From: Conidiobolus incongruus B7586
Lineage: Eukaryota; Entomophthoromycota; Entomophthoromycetes; Entomophthorales; Conidiobolaceae
Direction of reading: 5' to 3'
DNA length: 36,116 bases
Assembly (NCBI GenBank): GCA_000697335.1
Contig: JNEM01016845.1
Location: forward strand, 1-36,116
The notes beneath the pieces were generated by a model. It was not told where the DNA came from, did no database searches, and saw only the letters and a list, made by a program, of their open reading frames with translations. Of this stretch, positions 9,809 to 20,781 are shown in pieces; the stretch's first letter is position 1, and each line of letters starts with the position of its first letter. Position numbers and translations under genes: made by a program.

Positions 9809-12674
9809 TGAAATTAGAGGTTTTTGAAATTTTTAATTAATTTGAACTAATTAAAAGAATATAAAATTTTTCAAGAGCTAAATTATTTGAAAATACTTAA
9901 GAGTAAAATTTGAAGAAATTGAAGTTATGAGCAGACAGATATAAAGATTAATGTAAGTAAATGAGAAGGGTCAAATTAAGTAAACTAATTTAATAACTCA
10001 AAGATTAAATCGAAAAATAAAAATTAAAATGAAAGAACAAGGCAAGAAGATTAAGTAATCAAATACGTTTTGGAAAACTGAATTTGTAATCAGAAAATTT
10101 AAGAACTATCACCTCTATTTATACCCCGAGAGAGTCTGAATACCAAATTTAGGAACTTACAACCTTAATTTCAACTACGAATTTTTGCAGCCAATCGTTT
10201 TTAATCATATTGAATTAAGGAAAAATTTTTGAATGATTGGATGAAATTATATATCTTCACCCAATCAAAAGTCTAATTTATTAAACACGAAAAAAAAATT
10301 AAAAATTAAGATATTATGGCGATAATAATTTTATTTATAAAATAATTATTGAGATTAATAATTAAAATTGTTATTAAAATTGATAGTATTGTTATCAAAT
10401 AAAAATCTAAGACATTATCATATATTATTAACCAATATATTAAAAAAATAAAATAAAATACAATAGAAATATATTATTTTTATTATAACCCGTATCTCGA
10501 TTGATTAATTTTTTTAATCTCGTTCGAACTCTAAAATGTAGGATACTAATAGCATAAATTTGGAATATTTCTTCTTGAAAGCAGTACTAATTAAATTCAA
10601 CCTGAAATATATTAATAATCACCTTAACATTAAATTTAAAAAAATGAGCTATTATGAAAATCAAACTACAAAAATATCATAATTTTATAACTTAAATTTT
10701 ACCCTAATATATATTTAAATTCATTAAAAGAGTATTCTAACTTTAAATTAATCGGTCACCATTTTAATCAATAGCTTTTAGTAATTAGTAAGATTAAATC
10801 ATCTATAGGAATTAACAACGATTAAACTTGTCCAAAGTTGACCAAATTTGATCACTCTTGTCCAAGTCTAACATGGAATCTGGAGACTCCAAGGGGATAA
10901 GCCTAAACACCAATCCTGGAAGACTAACTTAATCGACTGTTAAATAATGAAAGAATATGCTTTTAGTAACATTTATGTTTTGATCTATTTTTACATATTA
11001 TCAAGCATACTCGAAAGTCTTACTTAATTCAAGTTATATGTCAAAAATTTAAAATTATTATCTGTTTTGTTTTATGATATTCGTTATAAATAATTACCTA
11101 ATACTAAGGGTGTTCTTTTATTACTTCAAATAAGTTTTATTTAAATCTGTAATAAGAGAATTTTATTGTTCCTTTTATGTTTTTACTCTCAATGCATTTA
11201 TTGCCTCTTTTTATTATTTTTTGAGTCCAAATTCAGGAAATAAAATATTATGATAGTATTTAATAATCAATATGTTTGATTTCTGATGTATCTTATTTAC
11301 AAGATTGTTTATAGTTTTTTATCTTTCGAACAATTCTTTAAGTTTTATAGTATTTTTTATAATATATTTCATTTTATAGTTATTGGTTTTATAGTTATTG
11401 GTTTTATAGTTAGTTATAGTTATAACAAAAAACTCTTTAAGTTTTTTCCTATTAATTGATTAATATACTAAAAAAACCTGTTATAATAGTCTAAATTATA
11501 ATATTAAGAGATAGATCTATTTTTAACTATATATTATTTAAAAACTTATTCACTATCTTTATTTTTAAAGACAATAGAATATAAAAATAAAATTCATCAA
11601 TTTTTTTGAAAGGTAATGTATATATTTGAAAGATAAACCTATATTTCAGATATTGAAATGAGTTTAATAACAAATTTAATAAAATCATAATATTTATCAT
11701 ATATTGATATTTGAACCAAATAACGTTATATTCAAATTTTGACTCTTATTTTATTATTAAAAGAAATTTAATAAAATTTATAATTTTTAATTTAAATTTA
11801 ATAATGAAATATTTATTTTGAATTTCTTGAAATTGAATTATAGCATTCTTTTTAATTAAATTAATATATTAATCATTTGTTTAATATTTTTAATATATAT
11901 ATACATATATATATTAAAATTACTCTATATTGTACTTTATCAAATAATTTTAACATATATTAAATTAATTAATTAGCTCTTTTGTCTATAATTTTTTTAT
12001 AATTTGATCATAAACTTTATTTTTAAATAATACTATTTAAAGTCAAATATAGATATAGTTAAACTTATATCAACAAAATATGTTTATATAAATGATAAGA
12101 ATTTCACAAATAATTCTTTATATATCTGATTTAATATAATATAAGTTCTATATTATTCATAATTCAAGTTTTATTTGATATTCTTGATAAATTCATTATT
12201 TTAAAATATTAAATTGGTTTTTTAAGAATTTACCTTTGATAATTTGAAACAGACTCTTATATAAAATATTTCTTTATTTATTTAATCAAAAAACTATTTA
12301 ATCTCAAAGACTGATTTAAATATTAATTTACTTGAAGTTAATATGGTTTTAAACTTCCTAACTCAATTGCATTATAAAAGTTTGTATAATAATGTTTTAA
12401 TCAATTTTATTTTTATATATTAAATTTTTTAAAAAGGATATTATTCACTATGGATGATAGTAATATTCTTAATATTATAACATTTTTAACTAGATATTTT
12501 GAAATAATATACTAAAATTTGTGTTATAAGTGATAATTAATCTAGATTTTGATTAAATATTGAAATAGTGAGTGAATTATAAATAAAATATTTAATCTGT
12601 AAAAACACAAAAAATAAAAAATTAGATGTTGGAGAAAAAAATAATACAAAAAAAAAGTTGAATAAATATTGTTG
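9809..12674. other. AT-rich intergenic spacer
   Basis: The first 280 bases (9809-10090) are purine-rich on the + strand, which is a pyrimidine-rich leader for the minus-strand BRCA1-like gene. Around 10800-10930 there is a less AT-rich island (see findings). A short tandem repeat lies at 11372-11412. No protein gene recognised. Confidence 0.55.
11372..11412. repeat. 15-bp tandem repeat, 2.7 copies
   Basis: The unit TTTTATAGTTATTGG occurs at 11372-11386 and 11387-11401, then partially at 11402-11412. The copies are identical, so the expansion is recent. Confidence 0.9.
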
Positions 12675-12684
12675 AAAAAGAAAA
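12675..12684 (-). terminator. Pol III terminator of tRNA-Val
   Basis: On the minus strand a T4 run (12684-12681) followed by a T5 run (12679-12675) lies 9-18 bases past the tRNA 3' end, the usual place and form of an RNA polymerase III terminator. Confidence 0.75.
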
Positions 12685-12692
12685 GGATAAGT

Positions 12693-12765
12693 GATCTCGC
12701 TCAGATTCGAACTGAGGACCGTCTGTGTGTTAGACAGACGTGATAACCAACTACACCACGAGATC
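12693..12765 (-). tRNA. tRNA-Val (anticodon AAC)
   Basis: The 73-base gene folds as a full cloverleaf: 7-bp acceptor stem GATCTCG/CGAGATC without mismatch, anticodon stem TCTGT/ACAGA around loop CTAACAC, 5-base variable loop and T arm CTCAG-TTCGAAT-CTGAG. Positions 34-36 read AAC, which decodes GTT/GTC valine codons after A-to-I editing. There is no intron and no encoded CCA, as in eukaryotes. The T loop supplies the B box. A solo LTR sits 10 bp upstream of the mature 5' end. Confidence 0.97.
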
Positions 12766-12770
12766 TTATT

Positions 12771-12775
12771 GTCCG
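12771..12775. repeat. Target-site duplication, left copy
   Basis: GTCCG directly precedes the LTR terminus TGTCACGG and is repeated at 13332-13336 directly after the other terminus. Confidence 0.88.
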
Positions 12776-13331
12776 TGTCACGGTTATTAGCTCTTGGAGC
12801 GTCATTGAGGACACTGACACAGCCATTCTGTAGGCCAGATTGTGAAACATGATACCTACCAGCTGGGGTAAACTACCAATGATCAGATCTCTGGCTATTC
12901 GGCCTTGATCACTTGTAAATGGGGCTTTGTACAGAGCGACTAGACCAGCAGCAACAGTGGCGGCGTTAGGATCCGACATGCTAAAAGATGAAATCAAGGA
13001 ATATCAATAGGAACGGGTTTAGAAGGATTAGTGTAAAATGACTCAAGTGGAACTATAAGCAGTTGCTTGAGTATACCAAAAGGGTTGGCTTTGGATGTAG
13101 GAAAAAGGTTTATTAATGTAAGAAAGTAAGGTAAGAGAGAGAGATCAAGAAGGGAGCCGAGCCCTTCTTATACTTAAGTGAAATATATAGGCATAAGTAT
13201 GCACGGATGAGTAACAGTGAGGTCACTCAGACGTGGACTGGTAAAATGTTGATAAGGCCTAATTTGGTTAATCAGGTACTTAATAGTGAATTGGAGTGAA
13301 GAAAGGTATCAATTAGGTAGCAATCGTCACA
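12776..13331 (-). mobile_element. Solo LTR of an LTR retrotransposon
   Basis: This 556-bp block begins TGTCACG and ends CGTCACA, which are near-perfect inverted termini of the TG...CA kind, and is bordered by the 5-bp direct repeat GTCCG. It is clearly less AT-rich than the surroundings. Read on the minus strand it has a TATATA box near 13183-13189 and an AATAAA signal at 13114-13109, the order expected for U3-R-U5. A frame starting at the ATG at 12979 stays open for 68 codons to the LTR edge; a gag-like frame that begins inside the LTR is known in the Ty1 group. No internal region, primer-binding site or pol is present, so it is a remnant of recombination between two LTRs. Intact termini and duplication suggest a recent insertion. 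Ty1/copia versus Ty3/gypsy cannot be decided. Confidence 0.85.
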
Positions 13332-13336
13332 GTCCG
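13332..13336. repeat. Target-site duplication, right copy
   Basis: GTCCG, identical to the copy at 12771-12775 on the other side of the LTR. Confidence 0.88.
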
Positions 13337-16146
13337 ATGAGTAAATAAATTCAGATTCATAATTAAAGTATTGAAGGAAATCTTGTTTTCATCTAACAAA
13401 TAATATTTTTTATTTCTTACTTCTTATTCAGAATCGTATGTGTTCCCTTTTTTATCCTTTATATATCTTTACTACATTAATTTATCTATTTACTTGATTT
13501 CATCTTTCATCAAATTTGGATATTCATTTCTTATTTTTGTAACTAATTCTAAGTCATTGATGTACTATTAAATTTTAACTAGTATATAGTTTAATTAATT
13601 CACATATATATTTTTTAATAAAATGACAAGAGTTTTTGAAATATTTAGTTTTACTATAGTTATAATGATATGACCCAATTTATAATCGCAAATTCTCATT
13701 CAAAATAGTGAATAAAATTTGAATTGAGAATGAATATGTATATAATACAAATGTTATCATATAATTTATAATTTTAAAGTATATTCGACTTTGAAGAATA
13801 CGATATAACTAAAATGTTAGATGATTTGACCTTAGCATAATATTGATTAAGCTCTGGAGCTTTACTCCCTTATTCTCTATAATGTTTTCATCCTATAAAA
13901 ATCAATACTAATTTACTGAAAATCTAACCACTATATTGTAAGTATTTTAATTGAATTACTTAATATTTAATATTTTTTTTTCACCGATATTTAATGGATA
14001 GAATCTAGTTTTACAATTAATACTCCCAGTTTTTGAATATTTACAAAAATATAATATGATGAAAATGGTTTAATAGTTGAATTGAGTCTGAAATCGATAG
14101 AGATAGATATTATAAAATCAAAATAAAATTAAATTTCAATTCTAGAAATTAAAAATTTTAGCAATTTTTTTAATTTGAAAGAATATATATTCCTTATACA
14201 GTCAGCTGATTTAAAATCATATATTTCAGCTATATTAACTATTAATAATATATAAATAGCTATAATCAGTGTCAAAATCCTATCAAAACTTTGCAAAAAA
14301 TAACCACTCATCTACTATATATAAATAGACCAATTTCATTTTTCATTTAATTAATCTTAAATATTGGTTTTAATTAAACAAAATTATTTAAGTAAATGGT
14401 TATTATAAATGAATATATAATTAGTTTCAATATAATCTAATTGAATAAAATATAAAACTAGACTAATATTTTATATTTGATTCATATTAATATATATTAT
14501 TATTCATTTATTTTATATACCAATTGATAAAATAACAATAGTTAAAAATATTTGAAGTTATATGAATTAATTATAACTAAAGAATTTTATGAAATTACAC
14601 TTTTTTATATTTTATTTATTTCAAATTTCCATTAAAAATTTAATAATATCTTATATAGTTTATTTTACTCATTGAAATTTATCAAATTATACATCATTAA
14701 TAAAATTCAAAATTTTTGAACATATTACTTGAAAAAAAAACTATATATTAAAATAAATAAATATCAGATAATATACAAAAATAATATATAATCAATATAA
14801 AAATATTAAATACACTAATAATTAATAGTATATATATATATATATATAATACAATAAACTAACTAAATAATAGATAGAATTTTGCAATTTATTAGAGAAT
14901 TAAGTATTTAATAAAATTTTTAATACATGATTATTTTAAAAATTAAAATTATATCAATTAGTGAATTTAACTAATATAGGATAACAATGTGAAATGATTA
15001 AATATACCAATTTAATTATTACTAACTTATATATTTGTAGAAATTATTATCAAACATAAAATATGTAATAAATTAAATTTAAAACTTTGAGTGTATTGTC
15101 TAATCATAATATTGTCAATTTTAAATGTTTTCATTATAGTTATATAAGAGCTTAATTTTCTCAATAGTATATATATAGACATATTAAAATATTATTTTCT
15201 ATGTTTTGAGTGTATGTTATTATTCCATTAATCTAAAATAAAAAAATGTCAGACGATAAAAAATTTTCACATTTAATGTATATTGAATCAGATTTAAGTT
15301 CTAGTTAATTATAATTTTATATATTAATTACAAAATGCTGATTTGATAATATATTTCTTATATATTGCTACAGATGTATTTTATACTTTGATAATATTAA
15401 TATTATAAAGTCACCAAGTTTGAATGAATAACATTAAACTTTAATTCATTTTAAGTAAATTGAAGGTTTGAATTATATATACATATTTAATAAAGTGGTG
15501 AAACATTATAATAATATATAAATATACTTAGAATTTTATACATTATTTAAGCCATTTTTATAATCAAATTTTGATTAGTATTTTAAAGTTCGAGAATTTG
15601 AGTAAAAAATGATTCAATCAAATCATTAACGACCAGATTGATATTTGATGATACAAATTATGTTTATCCAAAATATGACAATGAATCATTAAAATACAAT
15701 TTAAAAATTGCTCAAAACCTATTTAAGATCATATTAATTGGTAATTAATTATCAAATAATTCAACAGCAATTTGTATTATAAATAATTTAGCTATTTTTA
15801 GAAAAGCAATTTTAACATGTAATGTGTTTTAAATCTGGAAGTTAGATTAAAATCACAAACGAATTAATCTTGAATAAATTCTAACAAAAACAAGGCATTT
15901 TCAAATGATAAAACAAGTATTGTGATGGGCAAAGAAATGGATTATTACATATTAATATTTAAACAATTATAAATATATCAATATTATCGAAGCTGCAAAT
16001 CGAGATGATTGTTATTGAGACAAGTAAAATTAATCAATATATTAATTAATTAATTTCAACTCGGCAAATAACTTCGTTAGCGAAGCGTATCCATGATAAA
16101 TAGCATAATTGGGTGCAAGTTTTTTTAGTTAAAAGCCATGGTTATT
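13337..16146. other. AT-rich intergenic spacer
   Basis: A 2.8-kb spacer with stops in all frames and an (AT)n run at about 14830-14848. The minus-strand frame at 14129-14311 has only Ile/Leu/Lys-rich composition expected of AT-rich noncoding DNA. No RNA gene recognised. Confidence 0.6.
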
Positions 16147-17695
16147 TTAAGCAGTTGGAGTAGAGTCTTCTGCTATTAGTTCTGGGTTCGTTATAGGATG
16201 CTTGTCCATTTCCACTTGGCTCGAAGGAGAAGCCGGACCACTTTGGATCGATGTGTTGTCGGATTGAATCGTATCATCAGCCCTTTCTGATGGTGAAGAC
16301 AATGTCTCTTGCTGTGAAATCTGTGGAGACACAGTCTCGTCAGTTGGAGCATTGGTATCAGCTAGTTGCGCAGATGGAGTATTTTCAGTAGAGTAGCCGT
16401 TTTGTTCAGCTTCCAGTAAACTTGCACGAATGGCCTCCATGATCATTAATTCTTCAATATCTACACCCATGTTATGAACAGCGGCCAAATAACCAGCATA
16501 GTCACTTGGAAGATCAGCTCTGGTTCGACGAGATGAACGTGGACGAATTGATAAAAATCTGCCAGGATGACCTAGGAGGGTACCTCTTTGGTTACCTCGA
16601 TTGGAAGAATTTCTCATGCTTTCAGGACGGAATTCATCTATTGAAATTTAATCAAATTGATTAGCATTATGAAAAATAAGAGAATTACCTGCTGTGACAG
16701 AACTTGCGGTTTTATGTTTTTGTGGTTTTTCGCCACTATCTGTAGAAATCTATAAGCAGAAAATAAGAATTAGAACGATACATTTAATGGAAAGATAAAA
16801 TATTAAGCCATATTTAAATAATAATATGTAGGATAAAATTATTACTTACATCAGGTTTACTGGGATTAACCAAGAATGGATTTTCCAAATGGTTATATCT
16901 CACAGCAAAATTTTCATGGGCACAGAATGGACATCTAAAAGAAGAAATGCCGAGTTAGATAATTAATACATTGAGAAGTTTCAGAGCAAATTTAGAAGGG
17001 TGATAACAGGGTTGAACAGCCTCGCTAGCAAATGACAATAAAATTATTAAATGACTTACAATGGAGGTGTGTCCGAATTGGCAGCTCTCTTAATTTCAAC
17101 AAGACATTCTGTACATATAGGTTCGTCACAGCAGCTAGAGTAGTTTATGTTGGAAGGGTAATACTAAAGTTGAAGTTAGTGAGCTATATTTTAATAATTT
17201 AATTTGCTAAGTAGCTGATAATATCTCTAAATGTTCAACAGTTTTCGGTTCAAAATTTTATAATGCAAAACCAAGTCCACTTACCAAAAAGCAAATAGGA
17301 CATTCAATAGCTTTCTTATATAGCCCTGTCAAAATATTTTCTTGTGAATTCGCAAATGAAGAGTCAATCTTGGGAGATTTTTGACTGTGGGACTTCTGGT
17401 GGCCAGTCAGGGTACCCCATTTATTTCCGGAGGTTGGCAAATTTAGCTGACTTGATGATTTGGGGCGAGGTTGCTGATACATTTTGTTAAGAAGAGGCGA
17501 CGGAAGTTTGATGACTTCGTCTGGCTCATTAAGTCCTTTGTAAAAAGGTGCTATTTTCCTTTCAAGTATAAGTTTTCGGATAATTTTAGGGTCATAATCT
17601 AAGTTGCTCAGTTGATAAATTCCGAAGGGGGTTAAGGTGCCATAATCGATAGTTTCCTCTTGTTTAACTTTATGTTTTCCTTGGTGATTACCCAT
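16147..17695 (-). CDS. SIP5: Sip5-like zinc-finger protein with UIM-like helix
   Basis: Five exons join in frame (17285-17695, 17060-17163, 16850-16934, 16689-16749, 16147-16637) to give 383 residues. The start MGNHQGKHK fits Sip5 proteins, with Gly2 suggesting N-myristoylation. Residues 17-55 match the Sip5 signature ([13 protein letters not shown], then [19 protein letters not shown]). A RING-like zinc module has C132/C135 ([20 protein letters not shown]), C148 or C149, C154/C157 (CTEC) and C173/C176 (CPFC). Residues 282-296 ([15 protein letters not shown]) fit a ubiquitin-interacting motif. The C-terminal 85 residues are Ser/Thr/Glu/Gln-rich and disordered. In yeast Sip5 links Snf1 kinase to Reg1-Glc7 phosphatase in glucose signalling; the zinc module plus UIM also suggests a ubiquitin role. 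Function in this organism is inferred. Confidence 0.92.
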
Positions 17696-20600
17696 AATTT
17701 ATAGTTTTTGTTTAAAAAAATTTATATTTATAAGAGAATTGATTATGTAAAAAAATATAAACAATCGGGATAATAAAGTGTGGCTGAAGCACAACTGAAT
17801 GAATGTGTAATAATAGTAAAAATAGTCTGAGTATAAAAACAATCAAGATATAACCAATAAATCAAATAAATATATAGTTGGTATGGTTTAATATGAGATT
17901 GAAAGAGATTATTGAATATAAATATTTAAAAAGAAATAAAAGCAATTTAAAATTGATTAATTGGATTGGTAATGATTGAGTTGAATGGCAAATAAAATTT
18001 GATTGAATGAATATATTGACTGAAACTATTTACAACGTTATCATAAAATCATATAATTTACCATTGATTGCCGTCAATCAACGCTATATTGGTATTTATA
18101 GAGCACTCTAAGATATCAGATCATATTCAAAATTATATATATTGATATTATGATAAATAATTTAGTGTACTGATTAATTCTATTCATATATTAAGGGGAG
18201 TATAGATAGTCATACAGAGGGTGGAGGGGAGGAATTATAGTATTAATTAAAAATTTTTAGTTCTTTAATGATTATAGAGAGTAAATATTGTAAAATAATG
18301 ACCCAGTAAAACATCTTATTTGTAATATTTCTATCAATCTGTTTTATAATTTTTTATTCTCTGCTATAAAAATTACTTGTATTGAATATATTCAAAATTT
18401 GAAACGACCAATATATAGTATATGTGGATCAACCTTAAAGGATTGAACATGGAACTTGTAGCAAAATAAAGTTTGTTATGAGTATTGTAGTGGAAACATG
18501 TCACAATTATTTGTTATGCATTGCTATCATTATAGTAATATTCATATATTTTTCAATATAATCATTATTTAATTTTTCTATAAACAGAATTAAGTTTGAT
18601 TAATGTATCAATTCATTGGTTCATAAATTTATGAATTCAAAGATTAGTCAGCATTTGTCAACTGACTAGCCAGAATGGTTAGAGAATTAATAATATAGCT
18701 AATATGAATGAAAGGAATGGCAATGTAAGTATTTTAAATAATATTGAGTGATAAATTAGAGCTAAATAATATCCATTTATTCTTTTTAAATGCTGAGTGA
18801 CTATCGTTTTACTAAGTTATTATTATAGCTATACATGCCATAGATCCTTAATTAAATGATCGCTGTTAATGTAAATAAATGAAGGAGTATGATCTTGTAA
18901 GGAGTTTTATTTACTATTATTCCTTTTTTAGAGTAATTGCTAATTTAATTCACTTAATATTAAATAATTTGTGCATTGCAATAATTATATACAGTACAAT
19001 TATCAAAAAAAGATTTAATAAACTTTATATAAAGGATAATGAGCTTAAAATTTCCAATAGAAAAACAATGTATTAATAGTAAAATTCAACTTGTTTCTCA
19101 GCCTTCTATGATTTCATTATTCATCATTTTTTTTCTATAATTTTCGGTCACTTAAATTCTAGAGAAAATTCTAAACCATAATTTTGCTGTAGTAATTAGT
19201 AATATAGCTAAAATAATTATCATATTATTAAATATAAATAACTATTTAGATATCTTATCATAATTTAAATCTATGCAAACAATTTTTATAGAATTTTTCC
19301 AGTTTTTATTCAATATCTGAGTTTGTTTGATAAAGAACAATAGCAAAATCACTAACCTTGATTTCGATAAAAAGTTTATATCATTGATTTTTATATTTTT
19401 ATGCTTGAATATTTAAAGTTGATAAAAACGAAATTTGATGCAGTATTCAATATTAATAAATAACATAATCTTTTCAAATTGAGTTACAAATCATCATTAT
19501 GTTTATATTTGTCAAATGAATTATGATTACGATATCCACAAAATATTCCAGTATATAATAAATCATATTAGTTGTTAGTTTTAAACATTTTCTTAATATT
19601 ATCTATTATTCAAAAATTTTATTTTTGATATAATTTTTGAATGTGTTTATTTAATATTATTCGGTAATGATGATGTAGCAGGATTGAGTATGACTTCGTT
19701 GATTGTATGGTGAATATTTTTAAATTCATATATTTTTTCAAGGTTTTTATTTGATATTATATTTTGGCTATTGCTAGAATATAAAAATTATCATTTACAC
19801 TTAAATTTATTTTCTATAAACAAATAATTACCCAACTATATATATTTTCAATTTATTAGATTTCTGAGTAAAAGTGGGACATTTATCAATATGACTTTAT
19901 GATTATTTATTATAACTTCAAATTATTATGCTAAATCGACATTGATCCAGTAATTATAAATAATTTGAATTTTTAAATATTTTTTTTACTTTTATATATA
20001 TCCTTATTGGCTTTAATAATTATCCATGACTTTATATTTTGAAATAAAATTTTTGACATATAGAATTTGAAAATAATATTAAAATATTATAGATTTTGCC
20101 AGTATACAAAAATTCTAGTAATTGAAACAAGTATATGGTTAATAATTTTTCAAACGTTTTTATTCAACTAAATTATCATGAGGATAGATTTATTAAATTA
20201 GTATAATATTTTGAAATCATAATAAAATATTAAAGTTATATCATTGAAATTATAAATTTATAATTAACTCAATTATACTTTAATGGTCTTAAGGTTATCA
20301 TGACAAAATGTCATACTATGACAAATCTTAAAGTTTGATAAATTGGGAAAAGTAAATCCCATAATCTAAAAAGATCAAACAAATTTTATTTAAAATAAAC
20401 AAATTCAGGAAATAAGCTTATATTTCAATAAGAACATTACAAAAGTAACTTGAAAAGATACAGCTTATAATAGATAATTTACACCACTACCATCGAAATT
20501 TTTATATCAACTATCTGATTATACTTTGAGCATCTCATTTAAACATTTGTCTATAGAAATTTAGACTACTAAATCTTACCATTTCAATACAAGTATGCAA

Positions 20601-20781
20601 AATTTCAATTATAAAATCAGGCTCAATTTATTTTGAATTCATTTCAACTTTTGAATATATTTATCTAAGATGACTTTTCTAGCTTAAGAAACATATATTT
20701 CAAGTTGTACTCTATTTGAATATTAACCAATTTAAAGCATATCTAGCTACTATACTGCCAAGTTAGGTTTATTTTATCATA
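17696..20781. other. AT-rich intergenic spacer
   Basis: The segment upstream of SIP5 (17700-18010) is purine-rich on the + strand, thus pyrimidine-rich in the sense direction. A short G-rich run lies at 18217-18232 and small dyads at 18622-18637 and 20300-20314. The frame at 18879-19076 (+) is Ile/Tyr/Asn-rich without domain or splice context. No gene recognised. Confidence 0.55.

Noticed and set aside
12701-12997. A 98-residue host gene overlapping the tRNA
   Set aside because: The frame lies in the LTR and enters the tRNA by chance; termini, TATA box and duplication identify the region as an LTR.
18622-18637. 16-bp perfect palindrome TTCATAAATTTATGAA
   Set aside because: Short AT-rich palindromes are expected often at this composition, and there is no linked gene signal.
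18879-19076. Plus-strand 65-codon frame that looks membrane-like
   Set aside because: Its Ile/Tyr/Asn richness is what translated AT-rich spacer gives; there is no splice context or family match.
20300-20314. Hairpin ATGACA-AAA-TGTCAT as operator or terminator
   Set aside because: Too short to weigh in this composition, and it is nearly 500 bp from the nearest start.
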